Shown: positions 24,566-33,527, counted from the stretch's first letter. The stretch: 37,023 nucleotides of DNA from an uncultured Lachnospiraceae bacterium (GCA_930972465.1 CAKNHF010000029.1:1-37023), one strand, 5' to 3'. Numbers and translations are program-made. Notes: a model not told the origin generated them from the letters alone.

Positions 24566-24618
24566 TTGACAAAAGAAGATAAGTCCTGTACTATTGTATT
24601 AAATCTATAATACAATAG
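24566..24618 (+). promoter_or_regulatory. Promoter with large palindromic operator for the PH-domain operon
   Basis: TTGACA (24566-24571), 17-nt spacer, TACTAT (24589-24594). The -10 is overlapped by a perfect 11-bp inverted repeat, CTATTGTATTA (24591-24601) and TAATACAATAG (24608-24618), separated by 6 nt and also covering the transcription start. This geometry is that of a repressor site. GntR/YtrA-type regulators of Firmicutes bind similar AT-rich palindromes, but the regulator is not identified. The 24491-24560 stretch holds no gene. Confidence 0.8.
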
Positions 24619-24651
24619 CAGGGCTCTTTCTCTGCTGATCAGGAGGGCGTT

Positions 24652-25182
24652 ATGGGGAAAGAATATGAAGAGGATGGAAACGAAACAGGGAAAGTGAAGT
24701 ATGAGAAACTTTCAAAGCGTGCGCTCCATTGCATGTACATGGCCGGTATCATCGGAGGCATGGTCGTTTTCGCGGTCATCGGGGCGGTCAATGCATTCTG
24801 GCTGTTTCCGCAGGATATCACAGTGGGAAAATGGATCTCTCTGGCACTCGCAGTTCTGACGCTGCTGGATATTGTCGCCGGTCCTTACTTCCGGTATTAT
24901 CGATACCGATACAGTATCAATGATGAATGCATCGATATCATCGAAGGGTATCTGTTTGTAAAGCGGAGCATTGTACCTATTGAACGCATCCATAAACTGC
25001 AGACCGCAAAGGGGCCTTTTGACCAGATTTTTAAAGTGGCGAAAGTAATCGTGACGACAGGAGGAGGGGATGTCACCCTCTCATTTGTGGAAGAGGAAAA
25101 GGCGGAACAGATTGCGGAGAGTCTTCGCAGGAGGATCAATGAGATCGTGAAGGAGCAGAGGTCGGAAGATGGAAGAAAATAA
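24652..25182 (+). CDS. PH-domain membrane protein (YdbS-like)
   Basis: A 176-residue protein with two N-terminal membrane helices (about 27-52 and 60-80) followed by a bacterial PH domain (bPH2, about 85-165). The family pattern RYRYSINDECIDIIEGYLFVKRSIVPIERIH lies at the junction; within it, IVPIERIHKLQ is the characteristic stretch. It is always found with a larger YdbT-like partner, as here. The molecular function is not established; B. subtilis ydbS/ydbT have been connected with resistance to certain lantibiotic-like peptides. The start follows AGGAGG (24641-24646). It overlaps the next gene by 14 nt and is governed by the palindromic operator upstream. Confidence 0.82.
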   Translation: MGKEYEEDGNETGKVKYEKLSKRALHCMYMAGIIGGMVVFAVIGAVNAFWLFPQDITVGKWISLALAVLTLLDIVAGPYFRYYRYRYSINDECIDIIEGYLFVKRSIVPIERIHKLQTAKGPFDQIFKVAKVIVTTGGGDVTLSFVEEEKAEQIAESLRRRINEIVKEQRSEDGRK

Positions 25183-26737
25183 AAAGTTTCGGAATCATAT
25201 ATCTATCATTATAGAGCAGATCGGAGGGGGAATCGTTGCTCTGGCAGTTGTGGCGTTTTCGATCCTCGTGCAGAATGCAGAGGAACTGGCCGGCACGGAT
25301 TTTTCCTTCCTGCAGGGAAGAGCACTGTTTGTCTTGCTGATTGTGGCGGCGCTTCTTGCCGTCTCTGTAGGAAACCGTATTTTTGCCTGGGCGAATACCT
25401 ACATATATATAGAAGAGAATGCTGTCGTTATCGAACGGGGCAGGGTCAACAAAAAGAAAAATACGATCGGCATCCGAAACATTTCCAACATTAATATAGA
25501 GCAGAATCTGTTCGAGATGATTCTCGGCACCTGTAAAGTGAAGCTGGATACGAACAGCAGGACAACGGCGGACAGCACGGATGTGAAGATTGTTCTCAAG
25601 AAAGCGGATGCGGCTGCCTTTAAAAGACAGATCACCCGGAAGATGCAGGCGCAGATGCAGGCAGAGAAAACGGCAGAAATTGAGGACACGGGTTTGCGGG
25701 CAGAAACATCTGGAACGTTTGAACGGAGGGAAGATTTTGCATACTGTCCGGGTCCTGCTGTATGGGATGAGGAAGACAATGAAGAATTTGATATCAGAGC
25801 AGAGATTGGAGATGTCTTCCGTCACGGGCTTTTTTCTGTTAATATTTTCTCTCTGCTGATTCTGGTGGGTGCCGCTGTGGGAACAGTGACGACCGTACTC
25901 CGGATGCTGGAACAGCCGGAACTGATGAGCTCGCTCCTTGGAGCTGCGGCAGGGATTATTGTGGCGGCGGGGATTGTGCTGTCTGCACTGTGGGATACTG
26001 TGAAAGATTTTATCCGTTATTATGATTTCCGGGCAAAACGCCGCGGCGATAAGATCTATATTAAATACGGATTTCTGAAGAAGATGGAATATACGATTCC
26101 TGTGGATAAGATTCAGGCGCTCAAAATACGGCAGTCTTTTGTGGCCAGAATATTCCGAAAATATATGGCAGAGATTGTGAATGTGGGAATGGGAGATGAG
26201 AAGGAGGAGCAGAATTCTTTTCTGATTCTATATACCACAGAGAAGAAGCTGAAGGAACAGCTTGAACTTCTGCTGCCGGAATTTGCAGGGACCGCAGAAC
26301 AGAAAGTAGCCCGTCTTCCGGCGTCCGTGTGGGCGGCGTGGGCTGTTCCGGGTGTGATATACTCAGCTCTGGTTTGTGCATCGGCGGCAGTATGCACAGC
26401 GGTTATGGGGGAGCACGAGCTTCTTATCTGGCTGAGCGCGGCCGGGCTGATTCTTCTCCTTCTGATCTGTATGGCACTTAAGTACGTGACAGACGGTACC
26501 GGAACCGACGGAACATTCCTGAAACTCTGTCACGGATATTTTGGGAAAAATTACATTTCCATACGATATCAGAATATTCAGTATATGGAAATAAAACAGA
26601 ACTTTATTGCCAGGGCGTTTGATATCCGGAAAGGCGAGATACACCTGCTGGCATCCTCTGCAAATTCGGCTCATGACATTCCCTACTTTAAGGGCAGAGC
26701 AGATCAGCAGATAAGAAGAGGGATGCTGAAACGGTGA
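25169..26737 (+). CDS. Triple PH-domain membrane protein (YdbT-like)
   Basis: A 522-residue protein built from repeated units of a pair of membrane helices plus a PH domain. Helix pairs are visible at about 15-35/50-75, 225-245/255-275 and 385-405/415-435, each followed by a PH-type segment: NTIGIRNISNINIEQNL in the first, YTIPVDKIQALKIRQSF in the second, ISIRYQNIQYMEIKQNF in the third. This is the YdbT arrangement and length. A linker rich in Glu (about 170-215) separates the first two units. The start at 25169 overlaps the YdbS-like gene by 14 nt. Function is unknown beyond membrane localisation. The repeat at 26750 follows 12 nt after the stop. Confidence 0.82.
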   Translation: MEENKKFRNHISIIIEQIGGGIVALAVVAFSILVQNAEELAGTDFSFLQGRALFVLLIVAALLAVSVGNRIFAWANTYIYIEENAVVIERGRVNKKKNTIGIRNISNINIEQNLFEMILGTCKVKLDTNSRTTADSTDVKIVLKKADAAAFKRQITRKMQAQMQAEKTAEIEDTGLRAETSGTFERREDFAYCPGPAVWDEEDNEEFDIRAEIGDVFRHGLFSVNIFSLLILVGAAVGTVTTVLRMLEQPELMSSLLGAAAGIIVAAGIVLSALWDTVKDFIRYYDFRAKRRGDKIYIKYGFLKKMEYTIPVDKIQALKIRQSFVARIFRKYMAEIVNVGMGDEKEEQNSFLILYTTEKKLKEQLELLLPEFAGTAEQKVARLPASVWAAWAVPGVIYSALVCASAAVCTAVMGEHELLIWLSAAGLILLLLICMALKYVTDGTGTDGTFLKLCHGYFGKNYISIRYQNIQYMEIKQNFIARAFDIRKGEIHLLASSANSAHDIPYFKGRADQQIRRGMLKR

Positions 26738-26749
26738 ATTGACAGATAA

Positions 26750-26802
26750 GTCAGAAAACGGTGAGCAAGGGGGTCAGGCCCCTTTGCTCACCGTTTTCTG
26801 AC
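26750..26802 (+). repeat. Interspersed GGGGTCAGGCCCC repeat, locus 4 (long hairpin)
   Basis: The left arm (26750-26773) and right arm (26779-26802) form a 24-bp stem with one G-T pair (26769 with 26783) around the loop TCAGG. It begins 12 nt after the YdbT-like stop. Only a short ATCTTTT follows, so it may terminate weakly. Arm differences from the 14072 element are matched on both sides. Confidence 0.92.
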
Positions 26803-26825
26803 ATCTTTTAAAGTCCGCGGGTTAG

Positions 26826-26834
26826 TGGTATACT
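26826..26834 (+). promoter_or_regulatory. Extended -10 promoter of the M16C peptidase gene
   Basis: TGGTATACT (26826-26834) has the TG-n extension and a good -10 hexamer TATACT. No useful -35 lies at the standard distance. The leader would be about 27 nt. Confidence 0.55.
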
Positions 26835-26867
26835 AAGGAGTATGAAAAAAGACAAGGAGACTATAGT

Positions 26868-29795
26868 ATGAGTGTAAATGATCTGACAGCATATGAAGTG
26901 ATACAGAAGGCAGATTTATCGGATCTGCAGTCAGAGGGCATCCTGCTGAAACACAGAAAGAGCGGGGCGAGGATTCTGCTGATGAAAAATGACGATGAGA
27001 ATAAGGTGTTTGCCATCGGATTTCGGACACCGCCTTCGGACAGCACAGGGGTTCCGCATATCATGGAGCATTCGGTATTGTGCGGCTCGAGAGATTTTCC
27101 GGTGAAAGATCCGTTCGTGGAACTGGTTAAGGGATCCCTTAACACGTTTCTTAACGCAATGACGTATCCGGATAAGACAGTATATCCGATTGCAAGCTGT
27201 AATGACAAAGATTTTCAGAATCTGATGCATGTATATATGGATGCGGTTTTTTATCCGAACATCTATGAGCATGATGAGATATTCCGGCAGGAAGGATGGA
27301 GCTATAAGCTGGACGAGCCCGACGGTGAACTTACGATAAGCGGCGTGGTATACAACGAGATGAAAGGCGCGTTTTCTTCACCTGAGGGAGTTCTTGACAG
27401 GGTGATCCTGAACTCTCTCTTTCCGGATACCTCTTACGCAAATGAATCCGGCGGAGATCCCGAGGTGATTCCGGAACTGACATATGAACAGTTTCTTGAT
27501 TTCCACAGAAAATATTATCATCCGTCCAACAGCTATATCTATCTGTACGGAAATATGGATATGGAAGAAAAGCTGCGCTGGCTGGACGAAAACTATCTGT
27601 CTGATTTCGATGCGACTGAAGTGGATTCGGAAATAAAGTATCAGGAACCATTTTCCGAAATGAGAGAGGTCGTGCAGGAATATTCCATTACCAGCGATGA
27701 GAGTGAGGCGGACAACACTTACCTTTCCTATAACAAAGTGATAGGAACCTCTCTTGACGAAAAACTGTATCTGGCATTCCAGATTCTGGACTATGCGCTT
27801 CTGTCCGCACCGGGTGCGCCGCTAAAAAAAGCGCTTGTGGATGCGGGAATCGGGAAGGATATCATGGGATCCTATGACAACGGGATCTATCAGCCTATCT
27901 TCTCGGTTATTGCGAAGAATGCAAATATGGAACAGAAAGAAGACTTCGTGCGCGTCATAGAAGACACTCTGCGAAATATCGCGGAAAACGGCATGGATAA
28001 AAAGGCATTGCGCGCCGGGATCAACTATTATGAGTTCCGGTTCAGAGAGGCGGATTTCGGAAATTATCCGCGAGGTCTGATGTATGGGCTTCAGCTGTTT
28101 GACAGCTGGCTTTATGACGAAGAAAAACCATTTATCCATATGCAGGCGATTTCCACGTTTGAGTTCCTGAAGAATCAGGTGGATACAGGCTACTTCGAGG
28201 AACTGATCAGAAAGTATCTTCTCGACAATACTCATGGCGCCGTTGTTATTATCCGTCCGGAGCGCGGGCGCACTGCCAGGATGGACAAAGAACTTGCAGA
28301 GAAACTGCAGGCATACAAGGAGAGTCTTTCCGCGGAAGAAGTGGAGAAACTTGTAAATGCCACCCATGAGCTGGAACAGTACCAGGAGGAAGAGTCAAGT
28401 CCGGAAGATCTGGCAAAAATTCCCGTTCTGAAGCGGGAGGATATTTCCAGAGATATTGCTCCGATATTCAATGAAGAAATGGAAATGGACGGAGTAAAGG
28501 TGGTTCATCACAATGTGGAGACAAATGGAATCGGATATGTCACACTGATGTTTGACCTGTCGGGAATCCGGGAGGAACTTCTGCCCTATGTGGGAATCCT
28601 TCAGAGCGTTCTCGGGATCATTGATACGAACAACTATGAATACGGAGAGCTGTTTAACGAGATCAATGTCAATACAGGCGGAATAGGAACGTCGCTTGAG
28701 CTCTATACAGATGTTACGAAAGTGAAAGAAAAGGAATTTCGCGCTACATTTGAGATGAAGGGCAAGGCGCTTTATCCGAAGATGAATGTGATGTTTAAAA
28801 TGATGAGGGAGATCCTGATGGAATCCCGTCTTGACGATGAGAAACGCCTGAAAGAAATACTGGCAATGCTTAAGTCAAGACTTCAGATGTCGTTCCTGTC
28901 GTCCGGTCATACTACGGCGGCTCTGCGCGCGCTGTCCTACACATCACCTATGGCAAAATTCAAGGATGATACGGACGGAATCGGATTCTATGAAACAGTC
29001 AGGATGATAGAGGAAGATTTTGACAGCCATAAGGCAGAACTTATCCACAATCTGAAAGAGATTTCACAGAGAATCTTCCGCGCAGACAATATGATGGTCA
29101 GCTGTACTGCTGCAAAAGAAGGGCTTGCAGCCGTACAGGAAGCTTTTCCGGCGGTGCGCGGTTCACTGCATTCCGGGGAAAAACTTCTGGAGGAACCCTG
29201 CATACTCCACTGTACGAAGAGAAATGAGGGATTCAAGACATCATCGAAGGTTCAGTATGTGGCACGGGTCGGAAATTTTATTGATGGAGGAGCAAAATAC
29301 AGCGGAGCCCTTCAGATTCTGAAAGTTATTCTCGGATATGATTATCTGTGGCAGAATATACGGGTCAAAGGCGGTGCGTACGGATGCATGAGTAATTTCA
29401 ACAGGATCGGTGAAGCATATCTCATTTCCTACCGGGATCCCAACCTTAAGAGAACCATGGAAGTATATGAGGGTGTTGTCGATTATCTGAAAGACTTTAA
29501 TGTAAGTGACAGAGATATGAATAAATTCATCATCGGAACAATGAGCAATCTGGACCGCCCGATGAATCCGGCGGCAAAAGGAGCCCGCTCTATGAACCTG
29601 TATATGAATCATGTATCAGAAGAAATGATCCGCACAGAGCGCGGGCAGATTCTGGACGCACGACAGGAAGACATACGAAATCTGGCAGGAGTCCTGCAGG
29701 CTATGCTGGATCAGCACCTTATCTGCGTGATCGGCAGTGAAGACAAGATCGAGGAACAGAAGGATATGTTCCTTGAAGTCAGGACATTGTGTTAA
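26868..29795 (+). CDS. M16C family zinc metallopeptidase (PreP-like)
   Basis: A 975-residue cytoplasmic peptidase of the presequence-protease type, which degrades peptides inside a two-part chamber. The inverted zinc motif HIMEH (H64, E67, H68) is followed by SVLCGSRDFPVKDPFVELVKG, a typical M16C N-terminal segment, with the third zinc ligand expected about 75 residues later. There is no signal peptide. Other conserved blocks are YNEMKGAFSSPEGV and, near the C-terminus, RVKGGAYG, the substrate-binding R/Y motif of the second half. Length is normal. The start follows AAGGAGA 7 nt away. The stop TAA (29793-29795) runs directly into the repeat at 29798. Confidence 0.93.
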   Translation: MSVNDLTAYEVIQKADLSDLQSEGILLKHRKSGARILLMKNDDENKVFAIGFRTPPSDSTGVPHIMEHSVLCGSRDFPVKDPFVELVKGSLNTFLNAMTYPDKTVYPIASCNDKDFQNLMHVYMDAVFYPNIYEHDEIFRQEGWSYKLDEPDGELTISGVVYNEMKGAFSSPEGVLDRVILNSLFPDTSYANESGGDPEVIPELTYEQFLDFHRKYYHPSNSYIYLYGNMDMEEKLRWLDENYLSDFDATEVDSEIKYQEPFSEMREVVQEYSITSDESEADNTYLSYNKVIGTSLDEKLYLAFQILDYALLSAPGAPLKKALVDAGIGKDIMGSYDNGIYQPIFSVIAKNANMEQKEDFVRVIEDTLRNIAENGMDKKALRAGINYYEFRFREADFGNYPRGLMYGLQLFDSWLYDEEKPFIHMQAISTFEFLKNQVDTGYFEELIRKYLLDNTHGAVVIIRPERGRTARMDKELAEKLQAYKESLSAEEVEKLVNATHELEQYQEEESSPEDLAKIPVLKREDISRDIAPIFNEEMEMDGVKVVHHNVETNGIGYVTLMFDLSGIREELLPYVGILQSVLGIIDTNNYEYGELFNEINVNTGGIGTSLELYTDVTKVKEKEFRATFEMKGKALYPKMNVMFKMMREILMESRLDDEKRLKEILAMLKSRLQMSFLSSGHTTAALRALSYTSPMAKFKDDTDGIGFYETVRMIEEDFDSHKAELIHNLKEISQRIFRADNMMVSCTAAKEGLAAVQEAFPAVRGSLHSGEKLLEEPCILHCTKRNEGFKTSSKVQYVARVGNFIDGGAKYSGALQILKVILGYDYLWQNIRVKGGAYGCMSNFNRIGEAYLISYRDPNLKRTMEVYEGVVDYLKDFNVSDRDMNKFIIGTMSNLDRPMNPAAKGARSMNLYMNHVSEEMIRTERGQILDARQEDIRNLAGVLQAMLDQHLICVIGSEDKIEEQKDMFLEVRTLC

Positions 29796-29797
29796 AG

Positions 29798-29865
29798 GGG
29801 GTCAGGCCCCTTTGCATACCGTATTCAGAATATTCTGAATATGCTTGACAAAGGGGCCTGACCCC
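29798..29865 (+). repeat. Interspersed GGGGTCAGGCCCC repeat, locus 5 (inverted doublet, REPIN-like)
   Basis: Cores GGGGTCAGGCCCC (29798-29810) and GGGGCCTGACCCC (29853-29865) are exact reverse complements of each other, 42 nt apart. The middle holds a perfect 20-bp palindrome, TATTCAGAATATTCTGAATA (29822-29841). The whole could fold as one long hairpin or as three small ones. It lies between the M16C stop and era, with the first core 2 nt after the stop. Confidence 0.9.
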
Positions 29866-29892
29866 TGTTGAAATATTTAAACAGGAGGCTGT

Positions 29893-30789
29893 ATGAGAGA
29901 GAATTATAAATCCGGATTTGCTACGCTGATCGGAAGACCGAATGTGGGGAAATCTACTTTGATGAACCGCCTGATCGGACAGAAGATTGCGATTACGTCA
30001 AACAAACCGCAGACAACGAGAAACAGGATACAGACGGTTCTTACAACGGAGAAAGGTCAGATCGTGTTTGTGGATACGCCTGGAATTCACAAGGCGAAAA
30101 ACAAGCTTGGGGAATATATGGTAAATATAGCGGAGCGGTCCCTGAATGAAGTGGATGTTGTGCTCTGGCTGGTGGAACCGACCACATTTATCGGAGCGGG
30201 AGAAAGGCATATCATTGATCAGCTGAAGAAAGTGAAGACGCCGGTGATTCTTGTGATCAATAAGATCGATATGGTAAAGAAGGAAGAAATACTCCCGTCA
30301 ATTGACGTTTACCGGAAAGAGTATGATTTTGCAGAGATCGTACCGGTTTCTGCCCGCACAGGAGACAATACGGATGAACTTGTGAAGGTGATTCTGAAAT
30401 ATCTGCCGTATGGTCCGCAGTTTTATGATGAAGATACCATTACAGATCAGCCGGAGAGGCAGATTGTAGCGGAACTGATCCGGGAGAAAGCGCTTCACTG
30501 TTTAAACGAGGAGATTCCTCATGGCATAGCGGTGGCGATCGATCGGATGAAGATGGAGCGAAAAGTTATGCATATCGATGCGACGATCATCTGCGAAAGG
30601 GATTCACATAAAGGAATCATCATTGGAAAACAGGGCAGCATGCTCAAGAAGATCGGCAGCACGGCTCGCTATGAGATCGAGCGGATGCTGGACTGCAGAG
30701 TGAACCTGAAACTGTGGGTGAAGGTGCAGAAAAACTGGAGAGACAGCGATTATCTGATGAAGAACTTCGGATATCGGGAAGACGAATAG
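29893..30789 (+). CDS. era: GTPase Era
   Basis: Ribosome-assembly GTPase that binds the 3' end of 16S rRNA. The 298 residues contain G1 GRPNVGKS (14-21), G2 TTRNR (41-45), G3 DTPG (61-64) and G4 NKID (123-126), then the C-terminal KH RNA-binding domain with GIIIGKQG (about 237-244). Length is standard. The start follows AGGAGG (29883-29888) with a short 4-nt spacing. The next genes are a YqzL-like gene and recO, the order known in Bacillus. A terminator at 30824 separates era from them, and they have their own promoter. Confidence 0.97.
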   Translation: MRENYKSGFATLIGRPNVGKSTLMNRLIGQKIAITSNKPQTTRNRIQTVLTTEKGQIVFVDTPGIHKAKNKLGEYMVNIAERSLNEVDVVLWLVEPTTFIGAGERHIIDQLKKVKTPVILVINKIDMVKKEEILPSIDVYRKEYDFAEIVPVSARTGDNTDELVKVILKYLPYGPQFYDEDTITDQPERQIVAELIREKALHCLNEEIPHGIAVAIDRMKMERKVMHIDATIICERDSHKGIIIGKQGSMLKKIGSTARYEIERMLDCRVNLKLWVKVQKNWRDSDYLMKNFGYREDE

Positions 30790-30823
30790 CGCAGGAAATG
30801 GAATGAGAAACGGAAGAATCTGA

Positions 30824-30851
30824 AAATATATTGCAAGCAATATATTTTTTT
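30824..30851 (+). terminator. Terminator after era
   Basis: AAATATATTG (30824-30833) pairs with CAATATATTT (30838-30847) around the loop CAAG, followed by four more T (to 30851), 35 nt after the stop. The stem is AT-rich and may be only moderately strong. Confidence 0.75.
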
Positions 30852-30969
30852 GAAGAAAACGAATGAAATACAGCGGTGCCTGAAAAGGTGTATGCCTCTG
30901 ATGGGCAAAGATGCGTGTCAAGGCTTACGGATGAAAAAACGCTGGTATTTTTTACGGGGTATACTGTTT

Positions 30970-30997
30970 TTGGAATCGGAGAACCTAAAGGTATAAT
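30970..30997 (+). promoter_or_regulatory. Promoter of the yqzL-like/recO operon
   Basis: TTGGAA (30970-30975), 16-nt spacer, perfect TATAAT (30992-30997), 27 nt before the first start codon. The stretch from 30852 to here shows no gene. Confidence 0.65.
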
Positions 30998-31024
30998 CTT
31001 TAACACTTAAGAAGAGGTGAGCCG

Positions 31025-31282
31025 ATGAGAGAAACATACTGGAATAAATTCATGATGACAGGAAGCATTACAGATTATCTCAGTTATAAAATGGAAAACG
31101 ATTCCTCCTGCGGCAGCGGAGGAAAAGATTCAGAGAGAGAACTTTTCCGCGGCAGAACCGCGGAAGGATATACAGAGCCATCTGCCGGACATGAAGCAGG
31201 ATCCGGCAGGAGAAAGGAACAGCGTGAATCAGATCGTACTTACAGGGATGGTGCTTTCCACGGCGCCAGTGGGAGAATATGA
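31025..31282 (+). CDS. YqzL-like small protein with extended tail
   Basis: An 85-residue frame. Residues 1-23 resemble YqzL, a short protein lying between era and recO in Bacillus: aromatic W6 and F9, then TGSITDYLSYK (12-22). From residue 24 on, the sequence is low-complexity, rich in Ser, Gly, Arg and Glu, and unlike the short usual YqzL. The last 59 nt overlap the beginning of recO in another frame. AGAGGTGAG precedes the start at 31025. The overlap would couple recO translation to this gene. The long tail may be non-functional read-through of a lost stop. The function of YqzL is not known. Confidence 0.6.
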   Translation: MRETYWNKFMMTGSITDYLSYKMENDSSCGSGGKDSERELFRGRTAEGYTEPSAGHEAGSGRRKEQRESDRTYRDGAFHGASGRI

Positions 31283-31964
31283 CAGGCGGGTCGTGATACT
31301 CACGAAAGAGCAGGGGAAAATCTCCGCGTTTGCAAAGGGGGCGAGAAGACCCAACAGCCCTCTTGTAGGCGCAGTGAATCCGTTTGCATTCGGAGAATTT
31401 ACCATGTATGAGGGCAGAACTTCATATACGATTCAGTCTGCCAGCATTTCCAATTATTTTGCCGAACTCAGGTCGGATGTGATCGGAGCATACTATGGAT
31501 TTTATTTTCTCGAATTTGCCTCATATTATACAAAAGAATATAATGACGAGCGGGAAATGCTGAAACTGCTGTATCAGACAATGCGGGCTCTTATAAACCC
31601 TCATATACCAAATCTGCTCATAAGATACATATTTGAGCTGAAAGCGCTGTGCATTAACGGGCAGGCGCCCCAGGTATTTCAGTGCGTCGTCTGCGGGGAC
31701 AGTGAAAGACCGGCTGTGTTCAGCGCGGCAAAGGGAGGACTGGTTTGCAGCGAGTGCGGGAGTGATGTGATCGACGGCATCATTCTCGACAATTCGACAT
31801 TATATAGCATGCAATATATAGAAAGCAGCAAAATAGAGAAACTTTACACTTTTACAGTGACGCCTCAGGTGATGGAAAAACTGGGAGAGGTCATGAAGAG
31901 ACTGCGGGAGATATATGTGGACCGGAAATTCAAGTCGCTGGAAATTCTTGAAACATTATTATAA
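31224..31964 (+). CDS. recO: DNA repair protein RecO
   Basis: Recombination mediator that anneals DNA and, with RecR, loads RecA in the RecF pathway. The 246 residues begin MNQIVLTGMVLSTAPVGEYD, matching the usual RecO N-terminus with its OB-fold (about 1-80). Four cysteines, C154, C157, C175 and C178 (CVVC and CSEC), form the zinc-binding site seen in many RecO proteins. The frame is open from ATG 31191, but a GTG at 31224 fits better: AAAGGA (31213-31218) lies 5 nt before it and it gives the family N-terminus. It overlaps the YqzL-like frame by 59 nt. glyQS follows with its own promoter. Confidence 0.92.
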   Translation: MNQIVLTGMVLSTAPVGEYDRRVVILTKEQGKISAFAKGARRPNSPLVGAVNPFAFGEFTMYEGRTSYTIQSASISNYFAELRSDVIGAYYGFYFLEFASYYTKEYNDEREMLKLLYQTMRALINPHIPNLLIRYIFELKALCINGQAPQVFQCVVCGDSERPAVFSAAKGGLVCSECGSDVIDGIILDNSTLYSMQYIESSKIEKLYTFTVTPQVMEKLGEVMKRLREIYVDRKFKSLEILETLL

Positions 31965-32009
31965 TATGAAAATCTCAGAATGTTGCAGCTGTGAAAATGC
32001 GGGATTCTC

Positions 32010-32038
32010 TTGAAAAATAGATATACACACTTTATAAT
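32010..32038 (+). promoter_or_regulatory. Promoter of glyQS
   Basis: TTGAAA (32010-32015), 17-nt spacer, perfect TATAAT (32033-32038). The leader to the start codon is only about 32 nt, which leaves no room for a T-box riboswitch. Confidence 0.82.
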
Positions 32039-32076
32039 AAGTACCGATTGAGTAAAAAGAATGTGAGGAACATGAA

Positions 32077-33477
32077 ATGGTTGAAAAGACAATGGATAAG
32101 ATTGTAGCACTTGCAAAATCAAGAGGGTTTGTATACCCGGGCTCTGAGATATACGGCGGACTGGCCAATACATGGGATTATGGAAATCTTGGCGTTGAGC
32201 TCAAGAACAATGTCAAGAAAGCATGGTGGAAGAAGTTCGTGCAGGAGAACCCGTACAATGTAGGAGTTGACTGTGCGATTCTGATGAACCCGCAGACATG
32301 GGTGGCTTCCGGGCATCTGGGCGGATTCAGCGACCCGCTGATGGACTGCAAAGAGTGTCATGAGCGTTTCCGTGCAGACAAACTGATCGAAGATTACTGC
32401 GAGGAAAAGGGCATCGAGCTGGAAGGATCCGTAGACGGGTGGTCTCAGGAACAGATGACAGCTTTCATTGAGGAGCATCAGATCCCCTGCCCCACCTGCG
32501 GAAAGCACAATTTCACTGATATCCGTCAGTTCAACCTGATGTTCAAGACATTCCAGGGCGTGACAGAAGACGCGAAGAATACAGTCTATCTCCGTCCGGA
32601 GACGGCCCAGGGAATCTTCGTAAACTTCAAAAATGTTCAGCGTACATCCAGAAAGAAACTGCCCTTCGGTATTGCGCAGATCGGTAAATCTTTCCGAAAC
32701 GAGATTACGCCCGGGAACTTTACATTCCGTACAAGAGAGTTCGAGCAGATGGAGCTGGAGTTCTTCTGTAAACCGGATACAGACCTGGAGTGGTTTGATT
32801 ACTGGAAGAGCTTCTGCCTGAACTGGCTGTCCTCTCTCGGGCTGAAAGATGATGAAGTGCGTTACCGTGATCATGATAAGGAAGAGCTTTCCTTCTACAG
32901 TAAAGCGACCACGGACGTGGAGTTTCTGTTCCCGTTCGGATGGGGCGAGCTGTGGGGTATCGCGGACCGTACAGACTACGACCTGACGCAGCATCAGAAC
33001 GTATCCGGACAGGATCTGACTTATTTTGATGACGAGACCAAAGAGAAATACATCCCGTATGTCATTGAGCCGTCTCTGGGGGCAGACCGTATGGTGCTGG
33101 CGTTCCTGTGCAGCGCTTATGATGAAGAGAATATCGGAACAGAAGAAAAACCGGATATGAGAACCGTGCTCCACTTCCATCCGGCGCTGGCTCCGGTGAA
33201 GATCGGCGTGCTGCCGCTGTCCAAGAAACTGGCTGAGGGTGCAGAGAAGATCTACGCGGAACTGAGCAAATATTACAACTGCGAATATGACGACCGCGGA
33301 AATATCGGGAAACGGTACCGCCGACAGGATGAGATCGGAACTCCGTTCTGCGTGACCTATGATTTTGATTCCGAGGAAGACGGAGCGGTGACAGTCCGCG
33401 ACCGGGATACCATGGAGCAGGAGAGAATCAAGATCGAAGATCTGAAAGCATACTTTGAGAAGAAGTTTGAGTGGTAG
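32077..33477 (+). CDS. glyQS: Glycyl-tRNA synthetase, single-chain dimeric type
   Basis: Class II enzyme that charges tRNA-Gly. The 466 residues correspond to the one-subunit bacterial/eukaryal type, not the two-subunit type of many bacteria. Visible marks: N-terminal [12 protein letters not shown], two CxxC pairs (C91/C94 and C138/C141) that may bind zinc, [11 protein letters not shown] at about 171-181, motif 2 [21 protein letters not shown] at 206-226, motif 3 near [10 protein letters not shown], and an anticodon-binding domain at the C-terminus. An ATG at 32072 is in another frame; ATG 32077 follows TGAGGAA. No T-box is present upstream, so regulation by uncharged tRNA is not evident. A strong terminator follows at 33494. 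Confidence 0.96.
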   Translation: MVEKTMDKIVALAKSRGFVYPGSEIYGGLANTWDYGNLGVELKNNVKKAWWKKFVQENPYNVGVDCAILMNPQTWVASGHLGGFSDPLMDCKECHERFRADKLIEDYCEEKGIELEGSVDGWSQEQMTAFIEEHQIPCPTCGKHNFTDIRQFNLMFKTFQGVTEDAKNTVYLRPETAQGIFVNFKNVQRTSRKKLPFGIAQIGKSFRNEITPGNFTFRTREFEQMELEFFCKPDTDLEWFDYWKSFCLNWLSSLGLKDDEVRYRDHDKEELSFYSKATTDVEFLFPFGWGELWGIADRTDYDLTQHQNVSGQDLTYFDDETKEKYIPYVIEPSLGADRMVLAFLCSAYDEENIGTEEKPDMRTVLHFHPALAPVKIGVLPLSKKLAEGAEKIYAELSKYYNCEYDDRGNIGKRYRRQDEIGTPFCVTYDFDSEEDGAVTVRDRDTMEQERIKIEDLKAYFEKKFEW

Positions 33478-33493
33478 AAAGACGAGGGATGAG

Positions 33494-33527
33494 GGGGAAT
33501 ATTTCCATGAGAGATATTCCCCTTTTT
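33494..33527 (+). terminator. Terminator after glyQS
   Basis: GGGGAATAT (33494-33502) pairs with ATATTCCCC (33514-33522), 11-nt loop, followed by five T (33523-33527), 16 nt after the stop. Confidence 0.9.

Noticed and set aside
26842-26871. Nine-codon leader frame (MKKDKETIV) overlapping the M16C start
   Set aside because: AAGGAG is only 1 nt from its ATG, too close for initiation, and the peptide has no attenuation feature.
31965-32076. T-box leader of glyQS
   Set aside because: No T-box consensus is present and the promoter leaves only about 32 nt of leader.
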